Positions 1-10,578 of a stretch of DNA of 64,000 bases are shown piece after piece. Position numbers and translations under genes: made by a program. The stretch covers positions 372,001 through 436,000 of the forward strand of contig BPQB01000009.1 in assembly GCA_019973155.2 (NCBI GenBank), given 5' to 3'. The notes under the pieces were generated by a model, which worked only from the letters and a program-made list of their open reading frames with translations, did not search any database and was not told the DNA's origin. This stretch comes from Phanerochaete sordida. Taxonomy: Eukaryota > Basidiomycota > Agaricomycetes > Polyporales > Phanerochaetaceae. Within the stretch, counting starts at the first letter, position 1; each line of letters begins with the position of its first letter.

Positions 1-435
1 CACCCGCACCCGCCGCCGCACGCGACGCACGCGGCGCACGGCACGCGCGCGTCGATCTCGTACCTGCCGCCGCGCGAGCGCGAGCTCCCGCCGCACGCGT
101 TCCCGCCGCACCACCACGGCGCGAAGGGCAGCTGGTCGCCCGTCGGCACGAAGACGACGCTGCCGACGTCCTCGACGCGCTCCTCGCTCAGCCACACGAC
201 GCTCGGCGCGCCGGGGCCCTCGACGCTGCCCGAGCGGCCGGGCCTCGCGCGCCGCGCGAGCGGCGAGCGCCCCGGGCGCATGCACCCGCCCGAGAAGCGG
301 CGCGCGAGCCGCTCGCCCGACGCCGACGAGGACGCGCGCGCGGAGCGCGGCCCGCCCGCGCACCTGCTCGAGCAGCGCAGGGGCAGCGTGCCGGGCGACC
401 GCGGGCGCCCGCGCTCGCCGATGGACGAGTCCTAA
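1..435 (+). CDS. C-terminal part of a low-complexity basic protein, 5' end outside the window
   Basis: Frame 1 is open from the first base to a TAA at 433-435 and gives 144 residues. The segment is rich in Pro, Arg, His and Ser, with a His/Pro-rich start, one short acidic patch (DADEDARAE) and the end PMDES. Almost every third codon position is G or C, as in the other genes here, and the reading stops cleanly before the base composition changes. No domain is visible, so this looks like the disordered tail of a larger regulatory or signalling protein. The opposite-strand open frame at 188-463 is read as a shadow. Function unknown. Confidence 0.55.
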   Translation, partial: HPHPPPHATHAAHGTRASISYLPPRERELPPHAFPPHHHGAKGSWSPVGTKTTLPTSSTRSSLSHTTLGAPGPSTLPERPGLARRASGERPGRMHPPEKRRASRSPDADEDARAERGPPAHLLEQRRGSVPGDRGRPRSPMDES

Positions 436-2468
436 GCCTGCGAAACGAAGCTGCCAATGTCACGACGTTACGAATCTTCCGGCTCGGGACTTTCTGCTCC
501 TCGGCTCGTCATCTGTATCATAGCGGTCTCCGTCGCGTCATCCACCAAGCACCCGGACTCATCGCCCTGTTTTGGTTCCATGTATATCGGTCCCGTTCTC
601 TTCTTGCTTGCGCCCCTTCGCCCAGTACATAGGTCTATGCCTGCTTCGTGTGCACTGCATTGAAAACTCTCGCGCGCCTGTCTCCCCCATGTCGCGGTCC
701 ATGAAACAGCATTCCATTCGGTTGGTCTCGTTAGCTAGCTGTCGCCAATCTCTTCTTTGCTCTGTGTACCTCCAGCACTGTACGACTATGCACTACCACC
801 GTTGTCCCCCGCCTGCGCGAGTATCCTTGTGAGTGCTGCGCGTGCGCAGCAGCGTGCCGTCCGTCGCGCCTGGCGAGTTGCTGGAACGCCGACCTTTGCC
901 ACGGCAACGGCGCCGTCGCCACGCTGACCCTGCCTCCTGACAGAATTTGCGCCGATTTCAGCGCGAGCGCAAACCCCGCATTTTCCGGAGACGCAGGGGC
1001 AGCGCGCGCCGGCTCAACGTTTGCGCAGCGCGGGCGCCTGCGCCCAGTGCGCTCTCGAACGCGCCTCGCCCGCCCCGGCACGCCCTCCGCCCGCGCCGCC
1101 GCCCAGCGCCCCCTGGCTCTGCAGCTGCCTCCCGCGCAGCCCCTCGCCGCACACACGGCCGCCGCGCCGGGGCAGCCCGCACGCCCTGCCGTCGCTGTCG
1201 CGCGATGCAGACGCGGTAGGCGGCAGCGGCGCGCGCGGGGCACGCAGCGGGCGCGGCGCCGCTGCGGGTGCGCCGCGGTTGTGGACGTCTGTGGGGCCGC
1301 GCCGCGCGGGCACCTGGCGTGCGCGTGCCCGGGGCGTGCCTGGGCGACTCGCCGCCGGGCTGCGCGTTGCCGTGCCAACGCGCGCGCACCCGGGAGATCG
1401 ACCGTCCGGGGAGTGTGTCCGTGCTTGGCCGCCCCCCGGCGCGACGCTGGCCCGGGCTCGCGACGATCGATGTGCGAGTGCGTCGTGGGTGCGCAGGGCG
1501 GGCGTGGGCGTGGTGTGGGCTGTGGGCTGCCTGCGGACGCGGCGCGAGGTGCGTGGCGCAGGAGGGCGGCATCTGGCGGGTGGTTTTGCCGGTACGCTGT
1601 GCTCGAGTGGCGGCTGCAAGTCTACGAGTTGAGGGTTTCACTGAACCTCAATAGTTAGCAGGCTCGTGGCCTTGAAGATGTGCCACTCATAGCCAAACTA
1701 CGATGACAAACTAGGTGAGTATGAAGGCTATCCAGGCAATCGAGATGCGGCGCACCGTCGCCACTGATGATCCTCCGCTAGCTGAAGCTGACGACGTATC
1801 GTCGGCTGGCTAAATCGACCACAACGCTTTGAATGATCAGCAGCTGCGCTTGTCCCAGACGATGATAAGTACGGTACGATTTGCCCTCGACGCTGTCAGG
1901 CACACTTTGCTGGTTCGGCCGACGTCGATGTTCTGATTGTTTTGATCCCAGGCTAGGGATCATGTCGATCTGTTGAAGTGTAGTAGCGATTGCTGCGAGC
2001 AGGCGGTGGAGGTGAGTGTCGCCTGTGCTGCCGCTGGTCCGTCGTCATCCAAGGTTGCGGGGAGAGGAAGAGCTTACCGGGTCACCCGCTAGCTTCCTGC
2101 CAACCTATTAGATTCCTTGACTCGACCTCCTACCAGGTTCTGATGACCTCAGGGCTTGTTCTCGTCGTCTAGATGAGCGCACCGAACACAACCACGCGTC
2201 CGCGTGAAAGCAGCGTTGAGACTGAAGAGACCAGCAGCACGTATAATACAACCAAGCAGCGGTGGTGTGTGGAACTACCAGAAACATGGAGCACGAGTAG
2301 AAGAGGATGGTTGCTGCCCTGCAGCGCCGTGGGGAGGCGTCAAAACGTGTTCTGTACAAGGTGAACACGGTCGTTAGCGACGACGGCTGCATGGGACCTA
2401 GATGAGTGACCTGCATTTTCTGCCCAGACCTTTTTTATCGTTGTGGGTATCTGCGGCCGCAGGTTGGA
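436..2468. other. gene-poor stretch with a GC-rich block
   Basis: I see no supportable gene. 436-940 looks like 3' UTR and spacer. At about 950-1640 the DNA is very GC-rich and five overlapping frames stay open on both strands; all give Arg/Ala/Pro-rich peptides without a domain, which is what high GC alone produces. 1650-2468 is ordinary spacer with short frames only. Confidence 0.5.
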
Positions 2469-2744
2469 TCACCGCGACGACCTGCCAGCACTGGGGCTGG
2501 TCGATGGCGCGCCGCTGGACGAAGACGATAGCGGCAGGCCGTCGTCTGGCCTGCCCTTGGGTGCGATGTGCTGTCTGAAGCCGCTCTTGGTCTTTCCAGC
2601 CGCTTTCGAGGGGCCCCACTTCTCCTCGGCGGCGCGGCGGGAGTCGGTCCACTGGCGGAGGGTATACGCATGCATCTCCTGGGAGTATCGCGTGAGCGCC
2701 TCCTCGAGCTCTGCGAAGGGGTCGTCGCCCGTGTCCTGGGCGGC
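2469..2744 (-). CDS. possible terminal exon of an unrecognised gene
   Basis: Reading the minus strand from a good acceptor (gacgccgcag, next base 2744) gives 91 residues to a stop at 2469. It starts with an amphipathic, charged stretch (DPFAELEEALTRYSQ, then MHAYTLRQWTDSRRAAEEK) and ends in a Ser/Pro-rich tail. This is more protein-like than its surroundings, and the frame opens exactly at the acceptor. I could not find a convincing upstream exon: the region at 2745-2930 is C-rich and may be an intron or leader. It could be a gene remnant. Function unknown, low confidence. Confidence 0.3.
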   Translation of the reverse strand, partial: AAQDTGDDPFAELEEALTRYSQEMHAYTLRQWTDSRRAAEEKWGPSKAAGKTKSGFRQHIAPKGRPDDGLPLSSSSSGAPSTSPSAGRSSR

Positions 2745-2931
2745 CTGCGGCGTCAGCACACAGTGCAGCACGAACACGGCGCGCGACGTGCCTGGGGCAT
2801 GGGTGCGGGCGGGGAGGGGGCAGGACGGGGGCCGCGCGCCGCGGGGAGGGGGCGGACGGTGGTGGAGGCTTGCCTGATATGATGCCTCGCTGCTCGCTAC
2901 AAATTGGGACGCACGGCGTCGGAAATGCATG

Positions 2932-3964
2932 CTATGTCATATTTTCCCTGGTACGTCATTAACGGCCCTCGCCACGCGCCAGCGGACGGGGGCGTCCCGC
3001 CGCGCGCGCCCCCGCGTCCGCGCACGGCGGGCGGCGCGCGCGGCGACGAGGATGTGCGCTGCGCGGGGGCGCGCGGCGGGGCGGCGAGGCTGGGGCGTGC
3101 GCGCGGCTGGGAGGGCGATGGCGGGGCGGGCGGGATGGGGCAGGGCGAGTGACGCATTAGGCGGCGGCGCGTCGGCATCGCATACCGGATCGGGACGAGC
3201 TCCACTCGCCGTGCACGGCCCCGCCGCCGCCGTCCGCCCCGTCCCCGCGCACACAAAACACCGCGCACGGGCCCGTCGCCGTCCTCGCGGCCGTGCGCGG
3301 GCTGTCGCAGCTCGCCGCGCAGCCGCAGCGGCCCCAGCAGTGCGTCATCGGGCCCATTCAGTCGTTCCAGGGACGCGGAGCACCGATCGTCCTAGCCTCG
3401 GCCGTCCAGCGCGTGCCTGATGACCTCCGCATCCCCGCCCCTTCCAAGAACGCAACCTTGCAGCATCCAGCTCTCATGACGCAATCCCGATGTGTCCTCA
3501 GCAGCTTGCATCCGTGACTTCAAAGTGAGTGCATGACCCTGTTCTCAAGCGCACCGTGCGGTATTACGAAATTACTGCAGGTCTAGCCCACAATTATCAG
3601 AGGCGGAACCGCGTGCACCGAGTGGCGAGAGTTTGTTATGACAGTCGCCGCGCGTGCTTGCGCGCGATGATATTGCATTTATGATGCCTCGTCATCTTTC
3701 TGCGACTGACGTTACGTGAACGTAGCAAGTCACGGTCAGGAATATGCAGGGCTGTCTGCGCTTCAAAAGTGTGTAGCCTGCGTGTAGTTTTGCTTGAAAG
3801 TGTGTATGGATTTCCTATTATTGTGCTGCGAAGGTGACTCGGAGGAACCCCTCAGTGATGTTGCAGATCTCTGGCCTGCGTCGGTGACTCGGATTCTAAT
3901 GACATCTTTACAACGATTACAGGATCACGTCGACTCGAAGTCGACTTAGTCAATTACGCAGGGT
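2932..3964. other. spacer without recognisable gene
   Basis: 2950-3340 is another GC-rich block with spurious open frames on both strands. From about 3520 the sequence becomes more AT-rich and has only short frames. I see no RNA gene or repeat that I can name. Confidence 0.45.
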
Positions 3965-4039
3965 CTGCGGGCATCTTTCCAACTCCGGCTTCCATGATCT
4001 GTAAGCACATGCGTGTCTTCCCATCTCTCCCATCACCAG

Positions 4040-4781
4040 CTAATTGAACTTGTAAATCTGCATCCTCCAGGACCCTCCACACGCCACCGTGTAGTCCCCT
4101 GCGCACATCATGCTGCAGTCCGACAGGTCCGCCGCAGGCGGCGCCGCGCCGCCGGCATAGCCCGTCCCGCAGTAGCACTCGTCGCCATACTCGACGCCCG
4201 CGTACGCGTAGTTGCGCGCGCCGCACTGCGCCGTGCAGAGGTCGGGCGTGTTGCCCGGCAGGTACATCACCGTCACGCCCGCGAGCACGCGCGCCGCGCT
4301 GTCGACCGCGCACGGCACCGCGACCGTCCACCCCGGCGCGAGCACCGGCGGGTACGACGGCACCGGCGCCGCCGTCTCGGGCCCGACGCAGTCTGCCCAC
4401 ACCGCGCAGCCTGCAATAATGGCGCCCGTCAGCCGCCGCGTCCGCGTATTCATGGGGGGTGCTCACCGACGCCCTCCGCGCAGCAGGTCATCGTGTACTC
4501 GGGATTGCTGCGCGGATGCTCAGCGCCGCGCGCGATGCAAGGAGGCAAGGCACGCACCAGGGGTAGCCGTAGTCGAACATCTCGACCTGCGCCGCCATGA
4601 GCGCGCCCGTGTCGGCCGGCGGCGTGATCTCGCACTTGTACTGCCAAAAGTAGGCGTTGTCCGAGTACGGCCGGATATACTCTGCGCAGATGGGCTGTGC
4701 GCGCGGCGCGGTGCACTGGCTGGCGACGCCGCGGGTGTGCAGCGATGCGGCGAGCAGGAGAGAGAGGGCGGTGAGCAGCAT
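4040..4781 (-). CDS. secreted protein with N-terminal Cys module and one WSC domain (copy 1)
   Basis: Three exons on the minus strand: 4781-4558, 4507-4467 and 4410-4040, with introns of 50 and 56 nt; 211 residues. Residues 1-20 form a signal peptide (MLLTALSLLLAASLHTRGVA). Residues 22-95 are a Cys module (C-PICAEY-C-C-TCC-C-C) seen in seven genes of this window. A Pro-rich linker leads to a WSC domain at about 115-210, with the landmarks AGVEYGDECYCG and CGGSWRMQIY. WSC domains bind fungal wall polysaccharide, so a role at the cell wall or on plant polymer is likely, but that is inference. Intron 1 is phase 2 inside a Cys codon; intron 2 is phase 1. A TATA-like stretch lies at 4824-4831. Confidence 0.85.
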
Positions 4782-4798
4782 TTGTTTGGTGGGAGCAG

Positions 4799-4831
4799 GG
4801 ACGAAGGACTTGCCTTCGTCTTCTAATAATA
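4799..4831 (-). promoter_or_regulatory. core promoter and 5' UTR hairpin of the first WSC gene, kept in its tandem copy
   Basis: Between the start codon (4781) and the TATA-like stretch (4824-4831) lies a short inverted repeat, gacgaagg and ccttcgtc, separated by 4 nt (4800-4819). The duplicated gene has the same arrangement at about 6091-6127. The stem would be in or next to the 5' UTR. Retention in both copies may reflect only shared ancestry. Confidence 0.4.
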
Positions 4832-5331
4832 CCTCCTGCAGCATTGAATTTCGGCAGGTGACCATGTCGGGGGCCGTTCGTTCGACAGATCGCCCTGGAT
4901 CTGCCCTGGCTCGCTCGCCAGAACCTCTCGAGGCGTCGGTCTGGTCGCCCGCCGTTGACATAACTCTGCGCGGCGATAGTGGCTCAAGCAATTTCCGCAA
5001 AGGTTCTGTCGCGGTATCAAGTCGCATACATTTAGCGTTCTGGACCTCCACATGTCGTAAACATAAGGCGAGGTTTAAGGCAAGGTTCGTCCGGGAAATT
5101 GACAGGCGGCCCTGGATCAGATACTAGGTTCAATACATCCGAGGACATATCCTGTGGGACGACGAACACAGTGACGGCCTGTGCGATCGGCTCCAAAAGT
5201 CCTGGAACGACGCAGCGAGGACGGCCAGCAGTGGACAGTAATAAGTGCGTCGAAGAGCATCTTTCCAGTTGCGGCTTCCATGATGCTTAGATACAGGCGC
5301 GCTTTCCCATCTCTCCATCACCAGTCACCAG

Positions 5332-6074
5332 TTAATTGAACTTGTAGATCTGCATCCTCCAGGAGCCTCCGCACGCATTCGTGTAGTCCCCGGCGCACAT
5401 CATGCTGCAGTCCGACAGGTTTGCCGCAGGCGGCGCCGCGCCGCCGGCATAGCCCGTCCCGCAGTAGCACTCGTCGCCGTACTCGACTCCGGCGTACGCG
5501 TAATTGTGCGCGCCGCACTGCGCCGTGCAGTCGTAAGGCGTGTTGCCGGGGAGGTACATGACCGTGATGCCCGCGAGCACGCGCGCAGCGTTGTCGACCG
5601 CACACGGCTCCGCGACCGACCAACCTGGCGCAAGCACCGGCGGGTAGTACGGCACCGGCGGCGCCGTCTCGGGCCCGACGCAGTCCCCCCACACCGCGCA
5701 GCCTGGTGCCTGTGAGCCGCCTCTTCCTCGTGCGTTTCTGTGGAGAGTGCTCACCGACTTCCCCCTGCGCGCAGCAGGTCATCGTATATGAGGGATTGCT
5801 GCGCGTGTGGTCAGCGCCGCGCGCGCGACTCGCGACCGAGAGGCACACACCAGGGGTAGCCGTCGTCGAACCTCTCGACCTGCGCCGCCATGAGGATGCT
5901 TGTGTCGGCCGGCGGTGTGATCCTGCAAATGTGCTGCCAAACGTAGGCGTTATCCGAGTACGGACGGATGTACTCGGCGCAGATGGGGTTCGTGTACGGC
6001 GCGGTGCACTGGCTCGCGACGCCGCAGGCGTGCAGCGAAGCGGCGCCCAAGAGAGAAAAGGCGGTGAGCAGCAT
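5332..6074 (-). CDS. secreted protein with N-terminal Cys module and one WSC domain (copy 2)
   Basis: Exons 6074-5851, 5798-5755 and 5702-5332, introns of 52 and 52 nt, 212 residues. It is the tandem copy of the gene at 4040-4781: the first exon (224 nt) and last exon (371 nt) have the same lengths, and exon 2 has one extra codon. A signal peptide (MLLTAFSLLGAASLHA) is followed by the Cys module and a WSC domain ending CGGSWRMQIYKFN. The start ATG follows a TATA-like element at about 6119-6127. All Cys positions of copy 1 are kept, so it should be functional. Its upstream neighbour at 6537 is unrelated. Confidence 0.85.
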
Positions 6075-6536
6075 GTGGTGGCGGGAGCAGGACGAAAGAC
6101 GAAGGACTCACCTTCGTCTTATAATACTAACTCCTACGCCATTGCATATCAGCAGATGACCAAGTCGGTGGCCATACATTCGACAGATTGCCCTGGAGCT
6201 GCTCTGGTCTGCTCACCAGAACCTCTCGAGACGTCGGTCTAGTGGCCCGCCGTTGGCATAAATTTGCGTAATAGCTCAAACAATTTCCGCAAAGGTTCTA
6301 TCTCTGTGTCAAGTGGCATATATCTCGCGCTCTAGACCTGCACATGTCGTACACATAAGGCAATATTTGTTCAAACAATTGACTGGCCTTGCATCAGATA
6401 CGTTCAGTGTCTCTGAGACCTTGTACGGCTTGACACTCGTCGATTTCGGCATTTCACAGAACAGGGAGATACTAGTTATGGTACATACACAATCACTTGT
6501 AGGTACAGAATCAGGGAGAAAGGGCGCCATCCAGAC

Positions 6537-9500
6537 CTACTTGAGCAAATGGTACATGGGACCATACTTGTCGATGATGTCCTTGATCGGATCCGGGTGC
6601 GGACGAGTCAAGGTGACGATTAAGGCTACTACCGCGACGACGATGCCTAACCCGGCAAGCCCTGGTCGATGTATGAGCCCAGTGCCAATAAAGCCCAGCA
6701 AGGAAGCAGCCACTCACACATCCCAATCGTGCCGGCAAGGGCGATGATGGCCTCGGCCTGCAGCATCGTCGCAACGATCTGCACGGAGAAAGCGATCGTG
6801 GCGAGCGCGGCGAGCGTCAGCTGCGCGCCGGCGAAGATCTTGTCCTCCAGCGTGCCCTCGCGCAGCGCCTTGGCAAATTCGAATGCGCTCGCCACGAGCG
6901 CCGCGACGGACACGAAGAAGCCTGCGGCGGCGCGGTCAGCATCCGCGCGACTCCCCGCGGGCGTGCGACTCACCGAACACGAGGCCGATGCCCTCCGCGA
7001 TGCTGCAGGAGACCACGCGTCAGCGTTGCGCACAAGAGAGAGCGGAGGCGACGTACTTTGCCCAGTTCTTCTCGAAGAAGCCCTTCACGACGTTGGGCAC
7101 GAGCCCCGCGGCGCGGCTCGCGAGGTTATTCGCCCACTTCTGCGCGGCGGTGACCCACGCGAGGGCGCGCGTGCGCATGACCTTCGCGACGGCGCCGCCG
7201 ACGCTCTTCGCGATGCGCTGCGAGAGCGCGTCGACGATCCAGCCGCCGATCTTCACGATCTTCGCCGAGCCGTCGACGAGCGACGCGTACATGCTGATCT
7301 GCTCCGCGAGCCCGAGGCTGCTCTGCCCGTTCGCGAGCGTGTCGTTCAGGAGCCAGAGGCCGACGGCGATGACCGCGCCGCGCGCGGCTGCGCGGAAGAG
7401 CCCGAGCTTCGTCCACGCCTTCGGCGCGGCCTTGCCCTCGTCGGCGACGCTCTCCGCGAGCTCGGCGACGGAGGGCGTGCGCTCCATGTGCTTCACGTGC
7501 TCGTCGAGGCCCTCGACGAGGGATTTCCCGAACTCGGACCACGTGAGCTCGCCGCGGTCCTGGAGTACCTGGCGTAGCTCCTTGTAGTCTGTGATTTCGT
7601 GCCCCAGCGCATCCTTGGTCGCTTTGCCTATCTTGGTATCCTTCTCAACGGCGTCGAGTTCCGTAAACAGCTGAGGCGTTCGGGTACTGTAAGCGGCCTG
7701 AAGAACTCCTATGGCAGGTCACCAGACGCACCTTAAGCATGCTGTCCTTGAGATCGCTGCTCCACATAACACCGTCCAGCAAGGCAAAGGTGACAGATCC
7801 GTGCAGCACCTCTATGATAGCCGACAGCGTAGGGGCATCGCCTATGTCACCGGCCACTTCGGCCAGGATCTGCAGCTTGTTCTGCCAGTCAAATATATCG
7901 TGGGGAATCTTCTTGGGATCCGTCTTGATCCTAGCCTGTAGCTCCTGGATGTGATAAGGGGACACTAAATATTCAGGAAATGAGCATGGTGGAAGTGAGC
8001 AACCGGAGCGAGCCAACCCACCAAGATGTTGGGCCAGTAGCTTGTACCACTCCTTGGCCGTCGCGGGGTCCTTCCAGAACGGCTGGAAATCGCTGACGGA
8101 AAGGCGATAGCCAAGGCGGTAGCACGCCTCGGCGACGGTGCGGTACTCGATCTGGACCCTCTCAATCGTGGCCTTGTCGGTCGTCCGGTTCCAGCCAAAC
8201 GCTACGACCGGATCCTGCACACCCGGCAGCGGGTCGCCGAACGTCGCGCACGCACGCACAAACGCGTCGCATTTGTTCCCGTCGATGCGGTCGCGCTGCC
8301 TTTGGTCGACCTCGCTCGACTTCTTGAGGAACGACAGGACGTTCACGACGCCCGCGTACTCGAGGAACTTCGGGCCCATGGCCTTGATCTTCAGCTCCTC
8401 GGGCGCGAGGGGCGCCATCTCGGGGGCCAGCACCTTGCGGACGTCCTCGGGCGCACTGGCAAGGACGACCTAAAGATGCATTTAGCAGCGCGGCACTATA
8501 CGTAGGCTGAAGCGCACCTTGCAGAAGATCCTGTCGCTCTCGTTCTGCGCCATGTCCTCCTGCACGACGCGCTGCTCAGTCGTCTTGTTTCCGTCTTTGT
8601 CAAAGACCTCCACGGGAACGAGCTTCTGCGTCGGCTTGAGGCTGGTGATCGCCATGAGCTGCGTGACCGTCATGCCGCCCGGGCCCTTGTCTGTCTCAGC
8701 GGGCTTGGTGGACGCCGGGCGGGTGTGTGCCGCTCTGAATTCCCCCTTCCAGTCGTATGTCTTGCCGCCGTCTTCCCATGTTCCGAGGAACGTCTGGTTG
8801 GCTTCAGCCGTGGTCACATTGAGCGTGATGCGGAAGGTGTAGTCGAGGTCCTTGTTCGAAGGATCGCCCTTGGTCCTGGTCAGAACAATCTCCTTGGTAC
8901 TAGCACCCGCGGTCGTAACGGTGCTAGACGAGATGTCGACATCGTTTACGACGCACTGGACGTCCATCAGCTATGCAATTTGCGCGATAATAGTGCCGGA
9001 TATCTTACGACTAGACGGCCACCGACAGACTGATCCTCGTAGCCGTACTCCAAAGAATACCACGGTGCCCAGGCGTTGTCGCCGCTCCCATACGGGCGGC
9101 GCTTGGTCTTGAACTCAGTCATATAGGTACCCTCGTTGCCGCTGTAACGGTACTGTGAGGCGTCATCGAAACAAAGCGAAAGCTGACATACGCGACTGAG
9201 GGTGCAAATGCCACTTTCGGATGCACAGAACCCGGAATAGAGCGCGCAATGCCATCCCCGCTGCGAGGGGTGAGCCATTGACGAAAGCGTTCAGAGTGCC
9301 ATACGTACGCAGCAATTTCGACGAAGTCTGGAGCATAGTACGCTGGGGGCGCCATCACGCTGTCCAGGTCCACGGGGGACGCGGTGACAACGGCATGGGT
9401 GCCATCGCGGTAGGTGACGGTCCCGACGGCCTCGCTGCCGTCGTTGGTGAAGCACCTGGATAGCGGTGTCAGCGGTCTTCGCATGAGATGCAGATAGAAC

Positions 9501-9761
9501 GGCGTACAGACGACCCTCGCAGAGGTTGCCAGCGGCGGAGACCCAGCTGACAGTGTTGGCGGCGTCGTTGCTGAAGATCTTGGTCACCTTGTGGCCGGTG
9601 ACAGAAAGCACGCCGGGGTCAGCAGCGTCGAAGACGACGTGTCCGACAGGAGCCGGGTGCGCGTTGTCCTTGGAGAAGAGGCCGACGGATAGCTTGAGCT
9701 CGAAAGCCCGAGAGCCGATGCGGGTAACTAGAGGAACGAAGTGAGAATCGGTGTGAGGCAT
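6537..9761 (-). CDS. unrecognised 913-residue protein: beta-rich N-terminus, helical middle, hydrophobic C-terminus
   Basis: Ten exons join in frame on the minus strand: 9761-9508, 9455-9192, 9141-9009, 8955-8518, 8469-8022, 7964-7732, 7670-7057, 7002-6974, 6921-6718 and 6661-6537. All introns are 48-61 nt. The N-terminal 330 residues look beta-rich. Residues about 380-590 are helical and related to the divergent neighbour at 10579 (shared landmarks DRIDG/RRIDG, DPVV-GW, LVSP). Residues about 690-720 and 795-890 carry four Ala/Gly-rich hydrophobic segments, and the protein ends RPHPDPIKDIIDKYG-MYHLLK. No signal peptide is visible. I recognise no family. The C-terminus suggests membrane insertion, which is inference. 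A TATA box at 9812-9820 supports the ATG at 9761; an upstream GTG at 9770 is not needed. Confidence 0.75.
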
Positions 9762-10578
9762 GGTGTTCACGTCGAGTGCCGCAGTGACGACTTTCTCTTC
9801 TCGCTACTTCGTATTTATATGCCCAGGGCCAAGTCAGGGCGGAATATTGAGTAGAAGACGACTTGATGAGTTTTATGTTTTCCAACACCTGACGCAATGC
9901 GGATGCATGAACATGCCCAAGGGTCCAGTAGGGTAGATGTGAATTATCCATGCGGAGTAGGCCTATCCGGTTCGTCGCCTGCTCTCAGACATTAGCCAGC
10001 CACATGAAGTCAAAGTCATCGCGTATGAAAGTACCTTCCACTCCATGTCATCCAGCCGCATCGGCATCATCGGTTTCGCAGAACCTCCGAGAATAGCAGC
10101 ATTATTTCCTACAAGCGAAGCGTAAGATCGGCGTGGAGGAAATTCGAAAATAAGTGGATCCGGTGATACCTACCGTTCTTCAAGACTTCGGACAGCGCGG
10201 TGTTGGAAACATGTCCAAGGGTCCAGTGAGCCACAGTGGTGTAGATAGCCTGAGCGAGAGGGGCGCATCTGTCAAAACTCATCTTGCAGACTCGATATTC
10301 GCCGCAACAAGATGCGTGCATGCCAGTGCGAAGGTAACTGCCTTCGTTTGGCACTCCACGTTCGCTCCACGTCGGTAGGGCGGTGTCGGTATCGCCGGCG
10401 TTACTATCTCTCCGACGTGTAGAGTGTTGTTTTCTGTGTGTGAAGGGTCGGCTGTGTGTGCATGCAGCAGTCGAAGACGGAATGGAATGGACGAACATTA
10501 CAAATTCGCGATGACAAGATGCATGTTCGCGCATATATATCGCTTGCGTAGCTGTTTCTGAGTCTCCAGAACGCAGAG
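9762..10578. promoter_or_regulatory. shared divergent promoter with a duplicated block
   Basis: This 817-bp spacer separates the two divergent related genes. TATA boxes lie at 9812-9820 (minus gene) and 10533-10540 (plus gene), each about 40-50 bp from its ATG. A block at about 9860-9940 is repeated, diverged, at 10160-10246; its core acatgcccaagggtccagt (9911) and acatgtccaagggtccagt (10209) differ at one base. A second small repeat, acaagatgc(g/a)tg, occurs at 10307 and 10514. The repeats suggest that part of the promoter was copied when the gene pair arose. Confidence 0.55.

Larger units (their letters stand above)
3965..6420. repeat. tandem segmental duplication carrying two WSC genes
   Basis: Two units of about 1.2 kb, roughly 3965-5135 and 5260-6420, match along their whole length. 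Examples: the 3' flank (gcatctttcca then cttccatgat) at 3970 and 5259; the promoter block (cagaacctctcgag) at 4919 and 6217; and the upstream block (caatttccgcaaaggttct) at 4989 and 6281. Each unit holds one complete three-exon gene, so promoter and gene were copied together. The copies differ by many substitutions and one codon of exon 2, so the event is not very recent. Confidence 0.8.

Noticed and set aside
8968..9008. A 38-41-nt intron between exons 3 and 4 of the 913-residue protein
   Set aside because: The acceptor at 8956 gives a 53-nt intron with a good branch site in the same frame.
9762..9770. Start of the 913-residue protein at 9770
   Set aside because: That codon is GTG; the ATG at 9761 has a TATA box at a normal distance.
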